This document shows positions 26,555-36,583 of a stretch of 64,000 nt of DNA, in pieces. How positions within the stretch are numbered: the stretch's first letter is position 1; every line of letters starts with the position of its first letter. A program made the position numbers and the translations under genes. Under the pieces are notes generated by a model. That model saw nothing but the letters and a program-made list of their open reading frames with translations. It did no database searches and was not told where the DNA came from. The DNA comes from Novosphingobium sp. SG919. GTDB lineage: Bacteria > Pseudomonadota > Alphaproteobacteria > Sphingomonadales > Sphingomonadaceae. Location of the stretch: the NCBI RefSeq assembly GCF_012932495.1, contig NZ_JABCNG010000008.1:1-64000 (forward strand), given 5' to 3'.

Positions 26555-26730
26555 GCCCCTAGCAGATTTGTGCCGCGCCGCGAAGACCTTGCATCGCGCC
26601 GGCAGGGCCCCCGCCTATTCGGGAACCATTCAGGCGGGGCTGGTGTATTGGTTTCGTCCGAATTACCGATCATGTCGGGACGCCTGGCATGGCAAAACGC
26701 CGGGCGGTGGATGCAAAAGGGGAATTTATC

Positions 26731-27420
26731 ATGAAGTTCAGTCGGGTGCTCGTCTCAAGCATGTGCGCCGTGTCGCTGGTCAGCCTTTCGGCCTGCGTCA
26801 CCGATCCCAACACAGGCCAGCAGAAGGTATCGCGCACGGCGATCGGCGCCGGCGCTGGCGCACTGGGTGGCCTGCTGCTGGGCGGGCTGATCGGCGGCGG
26901 CACCGGCCGCATCGTGGGCGCGGGCATCGGCGGCATCGCCGGCGCGGCCGTGGGTTACACCATGGACAAGCAGATCAAGCAGCTGCGCGAACAGACCGCC
27001 GGTTCGGGCGTCGACGTCACGCCGACCGACAATGGCCAGGCCATCCTGGTCAACCTGCCCAACGGCGTCACGTTCGACACCGACAGCACGATGATCAAGC
27101 CGGCGTTCCGCGACACGCTGGACCGCGTGGCGCAATCGCTCACGCAGTATCCCAACTCGCTGATCGACGTTTATGGCCACACCGATTCCACCGGTTCGGA
27201 CGCCTACAACATGACCTTGTCGCAGAACCGCGCCCAGGCCGTGGCCGATTACCTGTCTTCGCGCGGGGTGGCCCCGGCGCGCATCCGTGCGCAAGGCTTC
27301 GGCAAGACCCGCCCGGTCGCCTCCAACGCCACCGAGGAAGGCCGCGCCGCCAACCGCCGCGTGGAAATCAAGATCGTGCCCGTCACCCAGGACGACGTGG
27401 CCCGCGCCCGCGGCCAGTAA
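26731..27420 (+). CDS. OmpA-family lipoprotein with glycine zipper
   Basis: A 229-residue outer-membrane lipoprotein. The lipobox is SLSAC. A glycine-zipper region follows (AIGAGAGALGGLLLGGLIGGG and more, about residues 38-75), then a peptidoglycan-binding OmpA-C domain (FDTDSTMIKPAFRDTLDRVA, IDVYGHTDSTGSDAYNMTLSQNRA and AANRRVEI). The Asp and Arg that bind diaminopimelate are present in the TLSQNRA region and the following helix. The start is fixed by AAAAGGGG before ATG and the signal sequence. A strong terminator follows. Confidence 0.9.
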   Translation: MKFSRVLVSSMCAVSLVSLSACVTDPNTGQQKVSRTAIGAGAGALGGLLLGGLIGGGTGRIVGAGIGGIAGAAVGYTMDKQIKQLREQTAGSGVDVTPTDNGQAILVNLPNGVTFDTDSTMIKPAFRDTLDRVAQSLTQYPNSLIDVYGHTDSTGSDAYNMTLSQNRAQAVADYLSSRGVAPARIRAQGFGKTRPVASNATEEGRAANRRVEIKIVPVTQDDVARARGQ

Positions 27421-27442
27421 GCGCCGCCACCGCAAACCTAGC

Positions 27443-27479
27443 AAAAGGGGCGCCATCCGGATCGGGTGGCGCCCCTTTT
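27443..27479 (+). terminator. Rho-independent terminator after OmpA-like gene
   Basis: A perfect 13-base stem (aaaaggggcgcca with tggcgcccctttt) has an 11-base loop and ends in T residues. It lies 23 bases after the stop codon. Confidence 0.9.
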
Positions 27480-27553
27480 CGTTTGCCCTGCATACTGGTT
27501 GACGCAATGCGGCATGGGCTGGCATCTCGCGCGTCAACAAGGAGAAACTGGCC

Positions 27554-28564
27554 ATGTCCACTTCGCAGATCACCCGCCGCGCGCTCGCCGGGCGAACGCT
27601 CAACCCGATCGGCCTTGGCTGCATGTCGCTGAGCTGGGCCTATGGCGAGCGGCCGAGCGATGCCGACGGCATTGCCCTGCTGCACCGCGCCATCGACCTG
27701 GGCTACGATCATTTCGACACCGCGCGTCTTTATGGCCATGGCCATAATGAAACCCTCGTTGGCCAGGCCCTCAAGGGCAAGCGCGACAAGGTGTTCCTGG
27801 CCAGCAAGATGGGCATTTTCGCCAGCGGCGAAAAGCGCGGGATCGATTGCCACCCCGACACGATCCGCGCGGAACTGGAAAAGTCGCTCGCCCTGCTCCA
27901 GACCGATCACATCGATCTCTACTATATGCACCGGCGCGATTTCAAAGTGCCGATCGAGGATTCGGTGGGCGCGATGGCCGACCTCGTCAAGGAAGGCAAG
28001 ATCGGCGCCATCGGCCTTTCGGAAATGTCGGCCGACACGCTGCGCCGTGCCGCCGCCGTGCACCCGATTGCCGCGATGCAGACCGAATATTCGCCCTGGA
28101 CGCGCCAGGCGGAAATCGCCGTGATCGAGGCCTGCCGCGATCTGGGCACCACGTTCGTCGCGTTCTCGCCCGTGGCGCGCGGCGTTCTGGCCAATGGCGT
28201 GCGCGATCCCGAGGCGCTGGAAGCTGGAGACATCCGCAAGGCCATGCCACGCTTCATGGGCGACAACTGGCCACGCAACCTGACGCTGGTCGATGCCTTC
28301 AACGCCATTGCCACACGCGAAGGCGTGACCCCGGCGCAGCTTTCGCTGGCGTGGGTGCTGGGCAAGGGCGAGCACATCGTGGCCATCCCCGGCACCGGCA
28401 AGATCGCGCACCTGGAAGAAAACATCGCCCGCTGGAACTGGGCGATCCCGGCGCAGGTGACAGCAGAAATCGACGCCCTGATCAACCAGCAGACCGTGGC
28501 TGGCCACCGCTATGCCGGCGCCATGCTGCCCACGATCGACACCGAGGATTTCGAGCCGGCCTGA
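27554..28564 (+). CDS. Aldo/keto reductase
   Basis: A 336-residue NADPH-dependent aldo/keto reductase of the AKR13-like (YakC) group. The tetrad is Asp and Tyr (HFDTARLYGHGHNE), Lys (FLASKMG) and His (DLYYMHRRD). The conserved SPVARGVL and the C-terminal NADP-binding AIPGTGKIAHLEEN are present. It reduces carbonyls to alcohols; the natural substrate is unknown. The gene has its own upstream gap and faces the phosphatase gene tail-to-tail. Confidence 0.9.
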   Translation: MSTSQITRRALAGRTLNPIGLGCMSLSWAYGERPSDADGIALLHRAIDLGYDHFDTARLYGHGHNETLVGQALKGKRDKVFLASKMGIFASGEKRGIDCHPDTIRAELEKSLALLQTDHIDLYYMHRRDFKVPIEDSVGAMADLVKEGKIGAIGLSEMSADTLRRAAAVHPIAAMQTEYSPWTRQAEIAVIEACRDLGTTFVAFSPVARGVLANGVRDPEALEAGDIRKAMPRFMGDNWPRNLTLVDAFNAIATREGVTPAQLSLAWVLGKGEHIVAIPGTGKIAHLEENIARWNWAIPAQVTAEIDALINQQTVAGHRYAGAMLPTIDTEDFEPA

Positions 28565-28589
28565 TCGCCGCCTCGAACCGGCAACACCG

Positions 28590-29372
28590 TCAGCCGCGCA
28601 GCGCCTTGGCGGTGGTCGGCGCCACCCGCGCACGCGCTTCGGCGTGGATCGCGGGGGCACTGACCAGCACGCCGAACGTGCGCGGATCGGGTTTGTTGAA
28701 CGCAAGCGCGCTGCCATGGGCATCGGTGACCGTCGCCCCGGCCTCCTGCGCGATGAGGGCGGCGGCGGCGATGTCCCATTCATAGCCCCAGCGCCATGTG
28801 GCCAGCAGATCGGCTTCGGCCGAAGCGACCATGGCCATGCGCAAGGCGATGGAATTGGGCTTGGCCACCATGGTCAGGTCCACGCTGCCGGGCGGCATGT
28901 GGTCTGTGGGCATGCGTGCGCCGTGCAATTGCGTGCGCTGGCTCGCCACCAGCGGCACGCCGTTGCGCGTCGCACCATGCCCGGCCTGGGCCAGCCACAC
29001 TTCGCCGCGTGCCGGCGCCGCCAGCATCGCCACCACCGGGCGCCCGGTGTCGATCAACGCCACCGAGACGGCCCAGCCCGGCCGCCCGCGCACGAAATCG
29101 CGCGTGCCGTCCACCGGATCGACCACCCAGCAGCGCTCGCGCGCCAGCCGGGCGGGGTCATCCGCCGTCTCTTCGGAAAGCCAGCCGGCATCGGGCACAA
29201 GGTCACCCAGTGCGACGCGCAGGTACGTATCGACCGCGATATCGGCTTCGCACACCGGATTGTTCGGGCCCTTTTCCCACACCTTGGGCACGTGTCCATG
29301 ACCGGGCCACAGCGCCAGCGCCTTGGCAGCGGCTTCATCCACGATTGCGGCCAGAGTGACGGGATCGATCAT
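28590..29372 (-). CDS. Inositol-monophosphatase family phosphatase
   Basis: A 260-residue Mg-dependent sugar/inositol/nucleotide phosphatase. Metal-site motifs are LSEETADD, WVVDPVDGTRDFVRG and, near the end, YEWDIAAAALIAQEAGATV. They place it in the IMPase/CysQ/histidinol-phosphatase superfamily. Which substrate it uses (inositol phosphate, 3'-phosphoadenosine phosphate or histidinol phosphate) cannot be decided from sequence alone. The chosen ATG gives MIDPVTLAAIVDEAA; longer in-frame starts run into the sucC upstream region. Confidence 0.85.
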   Translation of the reverse strand: MIDPVTLAAIVDEAAAKALALWPGHGHVPKVWEKGPNNPVCEADIAVDTYLRVALGDLVPDAGWLSEETADDPARLARERCWVVDPVDGTRDFVRGRPGWAVSVALIDTGRPVVAMLAAPARGEVWLAQAGHGATRNGVPLVASQRTQLHGARMPTDHMPPGSVDLTMVAKPNSIALRMAMVASAEADLLATWRWGYEWDIAAAALIAQEAGATVTDAHGSALAFNKPDPRTFGVLVSAPAIHAEARARVAPTTAKALRG

Positions 29373-29598
29373 ATGCCGCCCAGCCTTGGGCGCGCCCAGC
29401 CCGATTGGCAAGACGGATTGCCGGGACGGAATGGCGGTGAAGAGCAAGGTTGCAGGCGCGCCGCGGGCTAGCGATTCCGACAGTGCACAGCCGATCGGGC
29501 AACGAAGGCCTTTGCAACTGCGAAGACCTGTGCTTATGGCAGCGCGGAAAATCACGGCGCAAGCCATCCCTTCACTCATACGTAAGCGGGGATCCTGC

Positions 29599-30798
<1,200 letters not shown>

Positions 30799-30801
30799 TC
30801 C

Positions 30802-31686
<885 letters not shown>

Positions 31687-31709
31687 TCCGCCAATCACGG
31701 TTAGCAAAG

Positions 31710-31740
31710 AGGCCGGAGGGGAAACCTTCCGGCCTTTTTT
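31710..31740 (+). terminator. Rho-independent terminator of sucCD
   Basis: aggccgga pairs with tccggcct (further pairing through the ggg/ctt flanks with one mismatch), followed by seven T residues. It lies about 24 bases after sucD. Confidence 0.9.
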
Positions 31741-31777
31741 GTGGGTGCGGCGCTTGCCGCTCGTGTTGCGCTGGCCG

Positions 31778-31854
31778 CCGTTCGACAGGCTGAGGGCAAA
31801 CGGGAGCTGGAAGACAATCGTGGAATTCCGTTCGGACCGAGCCTGTCGAAGCCC
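31778..31854. repeat. REP-like inverted pair
   Basis: Two 27-base units face each other 23 bases apart: ccgttcgacaggctgagggc... and its imperfect inverse ccgttcggaccgagcctgtc. The shared core ttcgacaggct/agcctgtcgaa is of the kind found in extragenic palindromes of sphingomonads and xanthomonads. It lies between the sucCD terminator and the end of the helicase gene. Confidence 0.6.
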
Positions 31855-31876
31855 CTGTCGGCCAACCCCAAAGCCG

Positions 31877-34306
31877 CTAATCCGCCCGCATCGCCAGCCC
31901 GCCCAGGCTTTCCGCCTCCAGCACCAGCTCATCATCCGCCGCCCCTGCCGGCAGGCTCTCGCGCCCAATCATCACCAACACCGGCACGGCCAGCGGGGTT
32001 ACGCGCTCCAGCTCCACATGGACCAGTTCAGCCGCCGATCGGTCGAGCAGGTCGGCCAGGCGGCCCACGTCGGTCATCCGCGCGCGGGCATCGGCCCAGG
32101 CGGCTTTGATCAGCACATGGTCGGGCTCGTACTTGCGCAGCACGTCATAGATCAGGTCGGTCGAGAACGTGACCTGCTTGCCGCTCTTGCGCTTGCCGGG
32201 ATGCTGGCGCTCCACCAGGCCGGAAATCACCGCCACTTCGCGGAAAGCGCGGCGCAGGAGGTGCGAATTCTGCACCCATTCGACGAATTCGTCAGTGAGA
32301 ATGTCGGGCGAAAGCAGCGGCGCCGGATCGCGGATCGGGCGCAGGCTCCACACCGCCAAGGCATAGTCGTTGGCGACAAAGCCCAGCGGACCCAGCCCGC
32401 GTTCCTCCATCCGCCGGGTGATCAGCATCCCCAGCGACTGGTTCGCGTTCCACCCCTCGAACGTGTAGAACACGCTGTAGGCGCGGCCATGGTGGGGAAA
32501 GCTTTCGACCAGCAGTTCGCCCGGCGCCGGCAGGCGGCTGCGCCAATCCTGCATTTCCAGCCATTCGCGCACATCATCGGGGAAACGCGCCCAGGTGCCG
32601 CGATTGGCCAGCATCGCCTGCACGCGGGTGGAAAGGTGCGTGGTCAGCGGCATGCGCGCCCCGCCATAGCTGGGGATCTGCCCGGCCTTTTTCGCGGCGC
32701 GCACCACCAGTTCCAGATCGCGCACGCCTTCCACTTCCAGGTCCAGCCCGGCAAAGCGGAACGTGTCGCCCGGGCTCAGCTGCGCGCCGAAATGCTCTTC
32801 CACTTTGCCAAGCGAGCGGCCGTTGCGAAAGCGCACTTCCAGCATTTCGGAATCGACGATGATCCCCGCGTTCAGCCGGTGCCGCGCGGCTTGCTCCGGG
32901 TGAGTCAGGCGCCAGGTGCCATTGCGGTCGCGCACGATGCGGGCAAAGCGATCGTAGGCGCGCAGGGAATAGCCCCCGGTGGCCACGAAATCGAGCACGC
33001 GGGCAAAGGCGGCTTCGTCCACCCAGGCATAGGCCAGTGCCGAGCGCACTTCGCGCAGCAGCGCCGCTTCTTCGAACGGGCCGGCGCAGGCGCAGCCCAT
33101 GACATGCTGGGCCAGCACGTCCAAGCCGCCGGGGCGGAAATCCTCGCCATCGCGCTGGCCTTCGTGCACCGCATCGCGCGCGGCCATGGCTTCCAGGTAT
33201 TCAAAGCGGTTGCCGGGCACCAGCACGGCGCGGCTCGCCTGGTCGAGCCGGTGGTTGGCACGGCCGATGCGCTGCAACAGACGCGACGAACCCTTGGGTG
33301 CCCCCATCTGCACCACTAGGTCGATGTCGCCCCAATCCACGCCCAGATCGAGGCTGGCGGTGCAGACCAGCGCGCGCAGTTCCCCGCGCGCCATGGCGCC
33401 TTCCACCTTGCGTCGCGCCTCGGCCGAAAGCGAGCCATGGTGAATGCCGATCGGCAGGTTGCCCTCGTTGGCATCCCACAGCAGTTGAAAGATATATTCG
33501 GCCAGGAAGCGCGTGTTGGTGAACACCAGGGTGACGCGGTTGGCGCGGATCATCTCGATCAGCTGGGGCACGGCCCAGGCGGCGGCATGCCCGCCCCAGG
33601 GCACGCGCTCTTCCCGCGGCAACAGGATTTCCACTTCGGGCGGGGCGCCCTCCTCCCCCTCCACCAGGGCCACGCCGTCGATCTCGCCCCACGGGGCCAG
33701 CCACGCCCGAAACCCCTCGGGCTCAGCCACGGTGGCCGACAGCGCCGCGCGTTGCAGATCGGGGCTGATGGCTTGCAGGCGCGACAGGGCAAGGGCCAGC
33801 AAGTCCCCGCGCTTGCCGGTTGCAAAGGCGTGAATCTCGTCGATCACCACCCGCTTCAGCCCGCTGAAAATTTCACAAGCCTCGGGATAGCTGAGCAGCA
33901 GCGACAGCGATTCAGGCGTGGTCAGCAGCACGTGCGGCGGGCGGGCGCGCTGCCGCGCCTTGCGATCGGACGGCGTATCGCCGCTGCGCGTTTCCACCCG
34001 CAGGTTCAGGCCCATTTCGGCAATCGGCGCGAGCAGGTTGCGCTGTACGTCGTGCGCCAGTGCTTTCAAGGGCGAGATATAGAGCGTGTGCAGCCCGTCG
34101 GGCGCCGCCTCCCGGCCAAGGCGCGAGGGGCAGAACGCCGCCAGCGTGGGCAGGAACCCGGCCAGCGTCTTGCCCGCGCCGGTATCGGCCACCAGCAGCG
34201 CATGCTGCCCGGCATCGGCGGCATCGAGCATTTCGGCCTGGTGCCGCCGCACCCGCCAGCCCCGCCCGGCAAACCAATCGGCAATTTCGGGCGGGATCGT
34301 GGCCAT
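31877..34306 (-). CDS. Ligase-associated DEXH-box DNA helicase
   Basis: An 809-residue superfamily-2 helicase of the Lhr-like group. Motifs are ADTGAGKT (Walker A), ISPLKALAHDV, TTPESLSLLLS, VIDEIHAF (DEIH box), LSATVAEP, FTNTRFLAE, VCTASLDLGVDWG and LLQRIGRANHR. A winged-helix and C-terminal region follow (SYGGARMPLTTHLSTRV and FYTFEGWNANQSLGMLITRRM). This type usually neighbours an ATP-dependent DNA ligase, a nuclease and a metallophosphoesterase for DNA repair; none of those is in the window next to it. The start is set at MATIPPEIADWF. Confidence 0.88.
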   Translation of the reverse strand: MATIPPEIADWFAGRGWRVRRHQAEMLDAADAGQHALLVADTGAGKTLAGFLPTLAAFCPSRLGREAAPDGLHTLYISPLKALAHDVQRNLLAPIAEMGLNLRVETRSGDTPSDRKARQRARPPHVLLTTPESLSLLLSYPEACEIFSGLKRVVIDEIHAFATGKRGDLLALALSRLQAISPDLQRAALSATVAEPEGFRAWLAPWGEIDGVALVEGEEGAPPEVEILLPREERVPWGGHAAAWAVPQLIEMIRANRVTLVFTNTRFLAEYIFQLLWDANEGNLPIGIHHGSLSAEARRKVEGAMARGELRALVCTASLDLGVDWGDIDLVVQMGAPKGSSRLLQRIGRANHRLDQASRAVLVPGNRFEYLEAMAARDAVHEGQRDGEDFRPGGLDVLAQHVMGCACAGPFEEAALLREVRSALAYAWVDEAAFARVLDFVATGGYSLRAYDRFARIVRDRNGTWRLTHPEQAARHRLNAGIIVDSEMLEVRFRNGRSLGKVEEHFGAQLSPGDTFRFAGLDLEVEGVRDLELVVRAAKKAGQIPSYGGARMPLTTHLSTRVQAMLANRGTWARFPDDVREWLEMQDWRSRLPAPGELLVESFPHHGRAYSVFYTFEGWNANQSLGMLITRRMEERGLGPLGFVANDYALAVWSLRPIRDPAPLLSPDILTDEFVEWVQNSHLLRRAFREVAVISGLVERQHPGKRKSGKQVTFSTDLIYDVLRKYEPDHVLIKAAWADARARMTDVGRLADLLDRSAAELVHVELERVTPLAVPVLVMIGRESLPAGAADDELVLEAESLGGLAMRAD

Positions 34307-34363
34307 TAGGGTTAGATAGGAAGCCCCAGGCGCCAGGTCCACCTGGCGTCCGGGGCAAAGGCA

Positions 34364-34426
34364 TCAGTTCTTCTTGCCGGCAACATAGCCCGCCACGGAC
34401 GTGGTATCGCCCTTGTTGAACGCCAT
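34364..34426 (-). CDS. Possible 20-residue microprotein
   Basis: A tiny frame, MAFNKGDTTSVAGYVAGKKN, lies between the J-like gene and the helicase gene. Its composition is protein-like and it has a clean ATG and TGA. There is no good ribosome site, and a short palindrome (34331-34348) follows it. It may be a chance frame or the last codons of a lost gene. Confidence 0.2.
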   Translation of the reverse strand: MAFNKGDTTSVAGYVAGKKN

Positions 34427-34471
34427 TGAAACCGCCGTTCGTCGCCATCCCTGCCAGGGGGGTGGCTGCGT

Positions 34472-36580
34472 TCAGAAGTTGCGCAAGATCGCCGTGCGCT
34501 CTGGCCCCTTCCATCCCAGTGCCGCCTTGATGAGGGCTGTTTGCACCGCGCAGACAGTGTTGGGCGCCCCATGCCCGTCGAACACGGCCGATACCGCCGC
34601 TTGCGACAGCCCGGTGGCCCTGATGATCTGGTCGATCATCGGGCCGGGTATGCGATAGCTGCGACTGTAGCCGCTTGGCGGTGGTGGATCGAGTTCACCG
34701 GCGGCGAGCATCGCGCGGGCCAGGGCCTGTTGCCGGCCCAGTGCCGCTTCGGTCAGTTGCACGCCTTTGGGCAAGTCATCCCAGTGATAGACGCTCAGGC
34801 AGGTTTCCGGGCCATCGGCCTTGGCTGCGAGCATCATGTCGAGCCGCCACCGGGCCAGCGCTTCGAGCCGGGCTGGCCCGGCGTGCGGGCGCGCCTGGAG
34901 GAACCGCTGCGTCAGCACCACTTGCCCCGCGTGGGCCAGTTCCCCCGGATCGGCCAGCATCCGCCGGTTGGCCTTGATCGCGGCGGCCAGCTTGGCATCG
35001 GCCTTGTAGACTTGGGGATAGGTCATGGCAGGGCCGAACATCTGGTGCAGCACGTCTGCCAACGTCGGATCGGTGACCGGGTCGAAATCGGCACCTGCAC
35101 TTTGCCCAGGCGTGGCAGGGGCGCCCGCTTCATAGGGTGCCGTCACCGCAGGCGCGCCGACCTGGTGGTTCTGCCCGTAATCACTGATCGCGATGATCAT
35201 GCGGATAACCCCGATCACGACAATCGCAATCCAGCCGAACTTGGCGCCGAGACCGCCCCCTTGGCCCTCCCACGCGGCCACGAGCACGGGGTTGAAGTGC
35301 TGCTCCAGCTCGGGAAAGTTGGTGCGCACGCCGTCGATCAACTGGCGCACCTGCCGCTTGGGCACGAACAGGCCCTTGCGGCTGCCATCACGGGTTAGTT
35401 CCACCCACGCCTTGTGCAGGGGATGGCCCTTGTCCTGCACTTTTTCGGTAAAGCGCAGGCCGCGGAGCCGGGCATTGAGAAAGGCGATCGCGGGGCGCTC
35501 GTGCAACTGGCCGCGCTCGCTTTCCCAGTTGAACGCTTGCGCCACCGGTTCAAGCAGCGGGGCGCTGCGTGGCCAGGCTTGCGCCAAAACCTCGGCCAGC
35601 CAGGTTTCGATCGCATTCGATCGCTCCACCTGCTCCTCGTGTGCCTCGGCCAGCACAGTGTCGAGCAACTGCCGCGCTTCTTCCTCCTGCGCGTCGGTCA
35701 ATGGCGCCTTGTGGCCGGTTTCTGGCAACAGCAGCACGAACAGCGCATCTTCAGCCGGCCGCACCGTGCGCACCAGGGGCTGCGTGCCCAGGCGCGGGAT
35801 CAGGAAAGCGACAGCGGGTGAATCCCCGGTCGTGGCAGGGCGGTCCGCCCAGCCGAAGGCCTGCGCTGCGCTGTCGAGCAAGGGCGCCGAACGCGGCCAG
35901 CCGCGTGCCAAGGTTTCGGCCAGCCATTCCTCGGTGCGGCCCCACAGGTCCACCCCGCCAGCATCGGCCTGCGCGATCAACGCTGCCACATGCGCCTGCG
36001 CGTCGGCGCGTTCGTCCTCGCTCAGGCCGAATTCGGTGCCCGGCCCTTCCAGCAGCAGGGCATGGAGCGCGTGATCGGCCCGCGGCTGTTCAGGCCGCGC
36101 CAGCCGCACCGGATCGACATCGGAGGCAAACCATTCGACCACGCCCAGCGTGGGCTGCCGCAGCGCGAACTGGGGATCGGACGGGCCGCTGGCGGGCGCA
36201 AGCGGCAGCGGCGGCACCAGCGCATCGTGGCGATCGTCCGTTCCGGCCTGCACCACGCCATCGCCCGCCAGGCCATCGAGCCGGGGGGCGGCATGGGGCC
36301 AGGTGCCAGGCACGAACGCGTCCGCTTCCGCCGGCCCCTGCTCCGGCAAGACCTCCGCGATCGGCGCATCGGCGGGCTGCTGGCGCGCCCAGGCGAGCAC
36401 GGCATCGCGGGCCTCGCGCAAGGCGGAAAAGCCTGCCACATCGGCGTCCACGTCCATCGCACGCAAGGCATCGGCATAGGCGCGGCGGATTGCCGCCTGG
36501 TCTGCGGTGGGATCGATCCCCAGCCGGCGCCACGCGGCGCGCAAGGCACCACTCACAGGTCGGCACTCACAGGTCGGCAC
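34472..36580 (-). CDS. J-domain-like partner of the HscC-type Hsp70
   Basis: A 702-residue protein. Residues 10-60 resemble a J domain (ALRAAWRRLGIDPTADQAAIRRAYADALRAMDVDADVAGFSALREARDAVL), but the HPD tripeptide that activates Hsp70 is replaced by MDVDAD. Two repeats of about 110 residues follow (DERADAQAHVAALI...WLAETLARGWPRSAPLL and EEEARQLLDTVLAEA...WLAEVLAQAWPRSAPLL). There is one transmembrane segment (FGWIAIVVIGVIRMIIAI, about residue 455) and a C-terminal region with conserved YHWDDLPKGVQLTEAAL. The plan recalls DjlB/DjlC, the membrane partners of E. coli HscC. It starts with GTG right after the hscC stop; an in-frame GTG eight codons on is an alternative. Confidence 0.7.
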   Translation of the reverse strand: MPTCECRPVSGALRAAWRRLGIDPTADQAAIRRAYADALRAMDVDADVAGFSALREARDAVLAWARQQPADAPIAEVLPEQGPAEADAFVPGTWPHAAPRLDGLAGDGVVQAGTDDRHDALVPPLPLAPASGPSDPQFALRQPTLGVVEWFASDVDPVRLARPEQPRADHALHALLLEGPGTEFGLSEDERADAQAHVAALIAQADAGGVDLWGRTEEWLAETLARGWPRSAPLLDSAAQAFGWADRPATTGDSPAVAFLIPRLGTQPLVRTVRPAEDALFVLLLPETGHKAPLTDAQEEEARQLLDTVLAEAHEEQVERSNAIETWLAEVLAQAWPRSAPLLEPVAQAFNWESERGQLHERPAIAFLNARLRGLRFTEKVQDKGHPLHKAWVELTRDGSRKGLFVPKRQVRQLIDGVRTNFPELEQHFNPVLVAAWEGQGGGLGAKFGWIAIVVIGVIRMIIAISDYGQNHQVGAPAVTAPYEAGAPATPGQSAGADFDPVTDPTLADVLHQMFGPAMTYPQVYKADAKLAAAIKANRRMLADPGELAHAGQVVLTQRFLQARPHAGPARLEALARWRLDMMLAAKADGPETCLSVYHWDDLPKGVQLTEAALGRQQALARAMLAAGELDPPPPSGYSRSYRIPGPMIDQIIRATGLSQAAVSAVFDGHGAPNTVCAVQTALIKAALGWKGPERTAILRNF

Positions 36581-36583
36581 TCA
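36551..36583. repeat. 14-base tandem duplication at a gene junction
   Basis: The unit actcacaggtcggc occurs twice in tandem, followed by actca. On the coding (minus) strand this gives TGAGTGCCGACC repeated, just at the hscC stop and J-like start. The extra copies are not a multiple of three and put a stop codon five codons after the ATG that overlaps the hscC stop. Confidence 0.8.
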
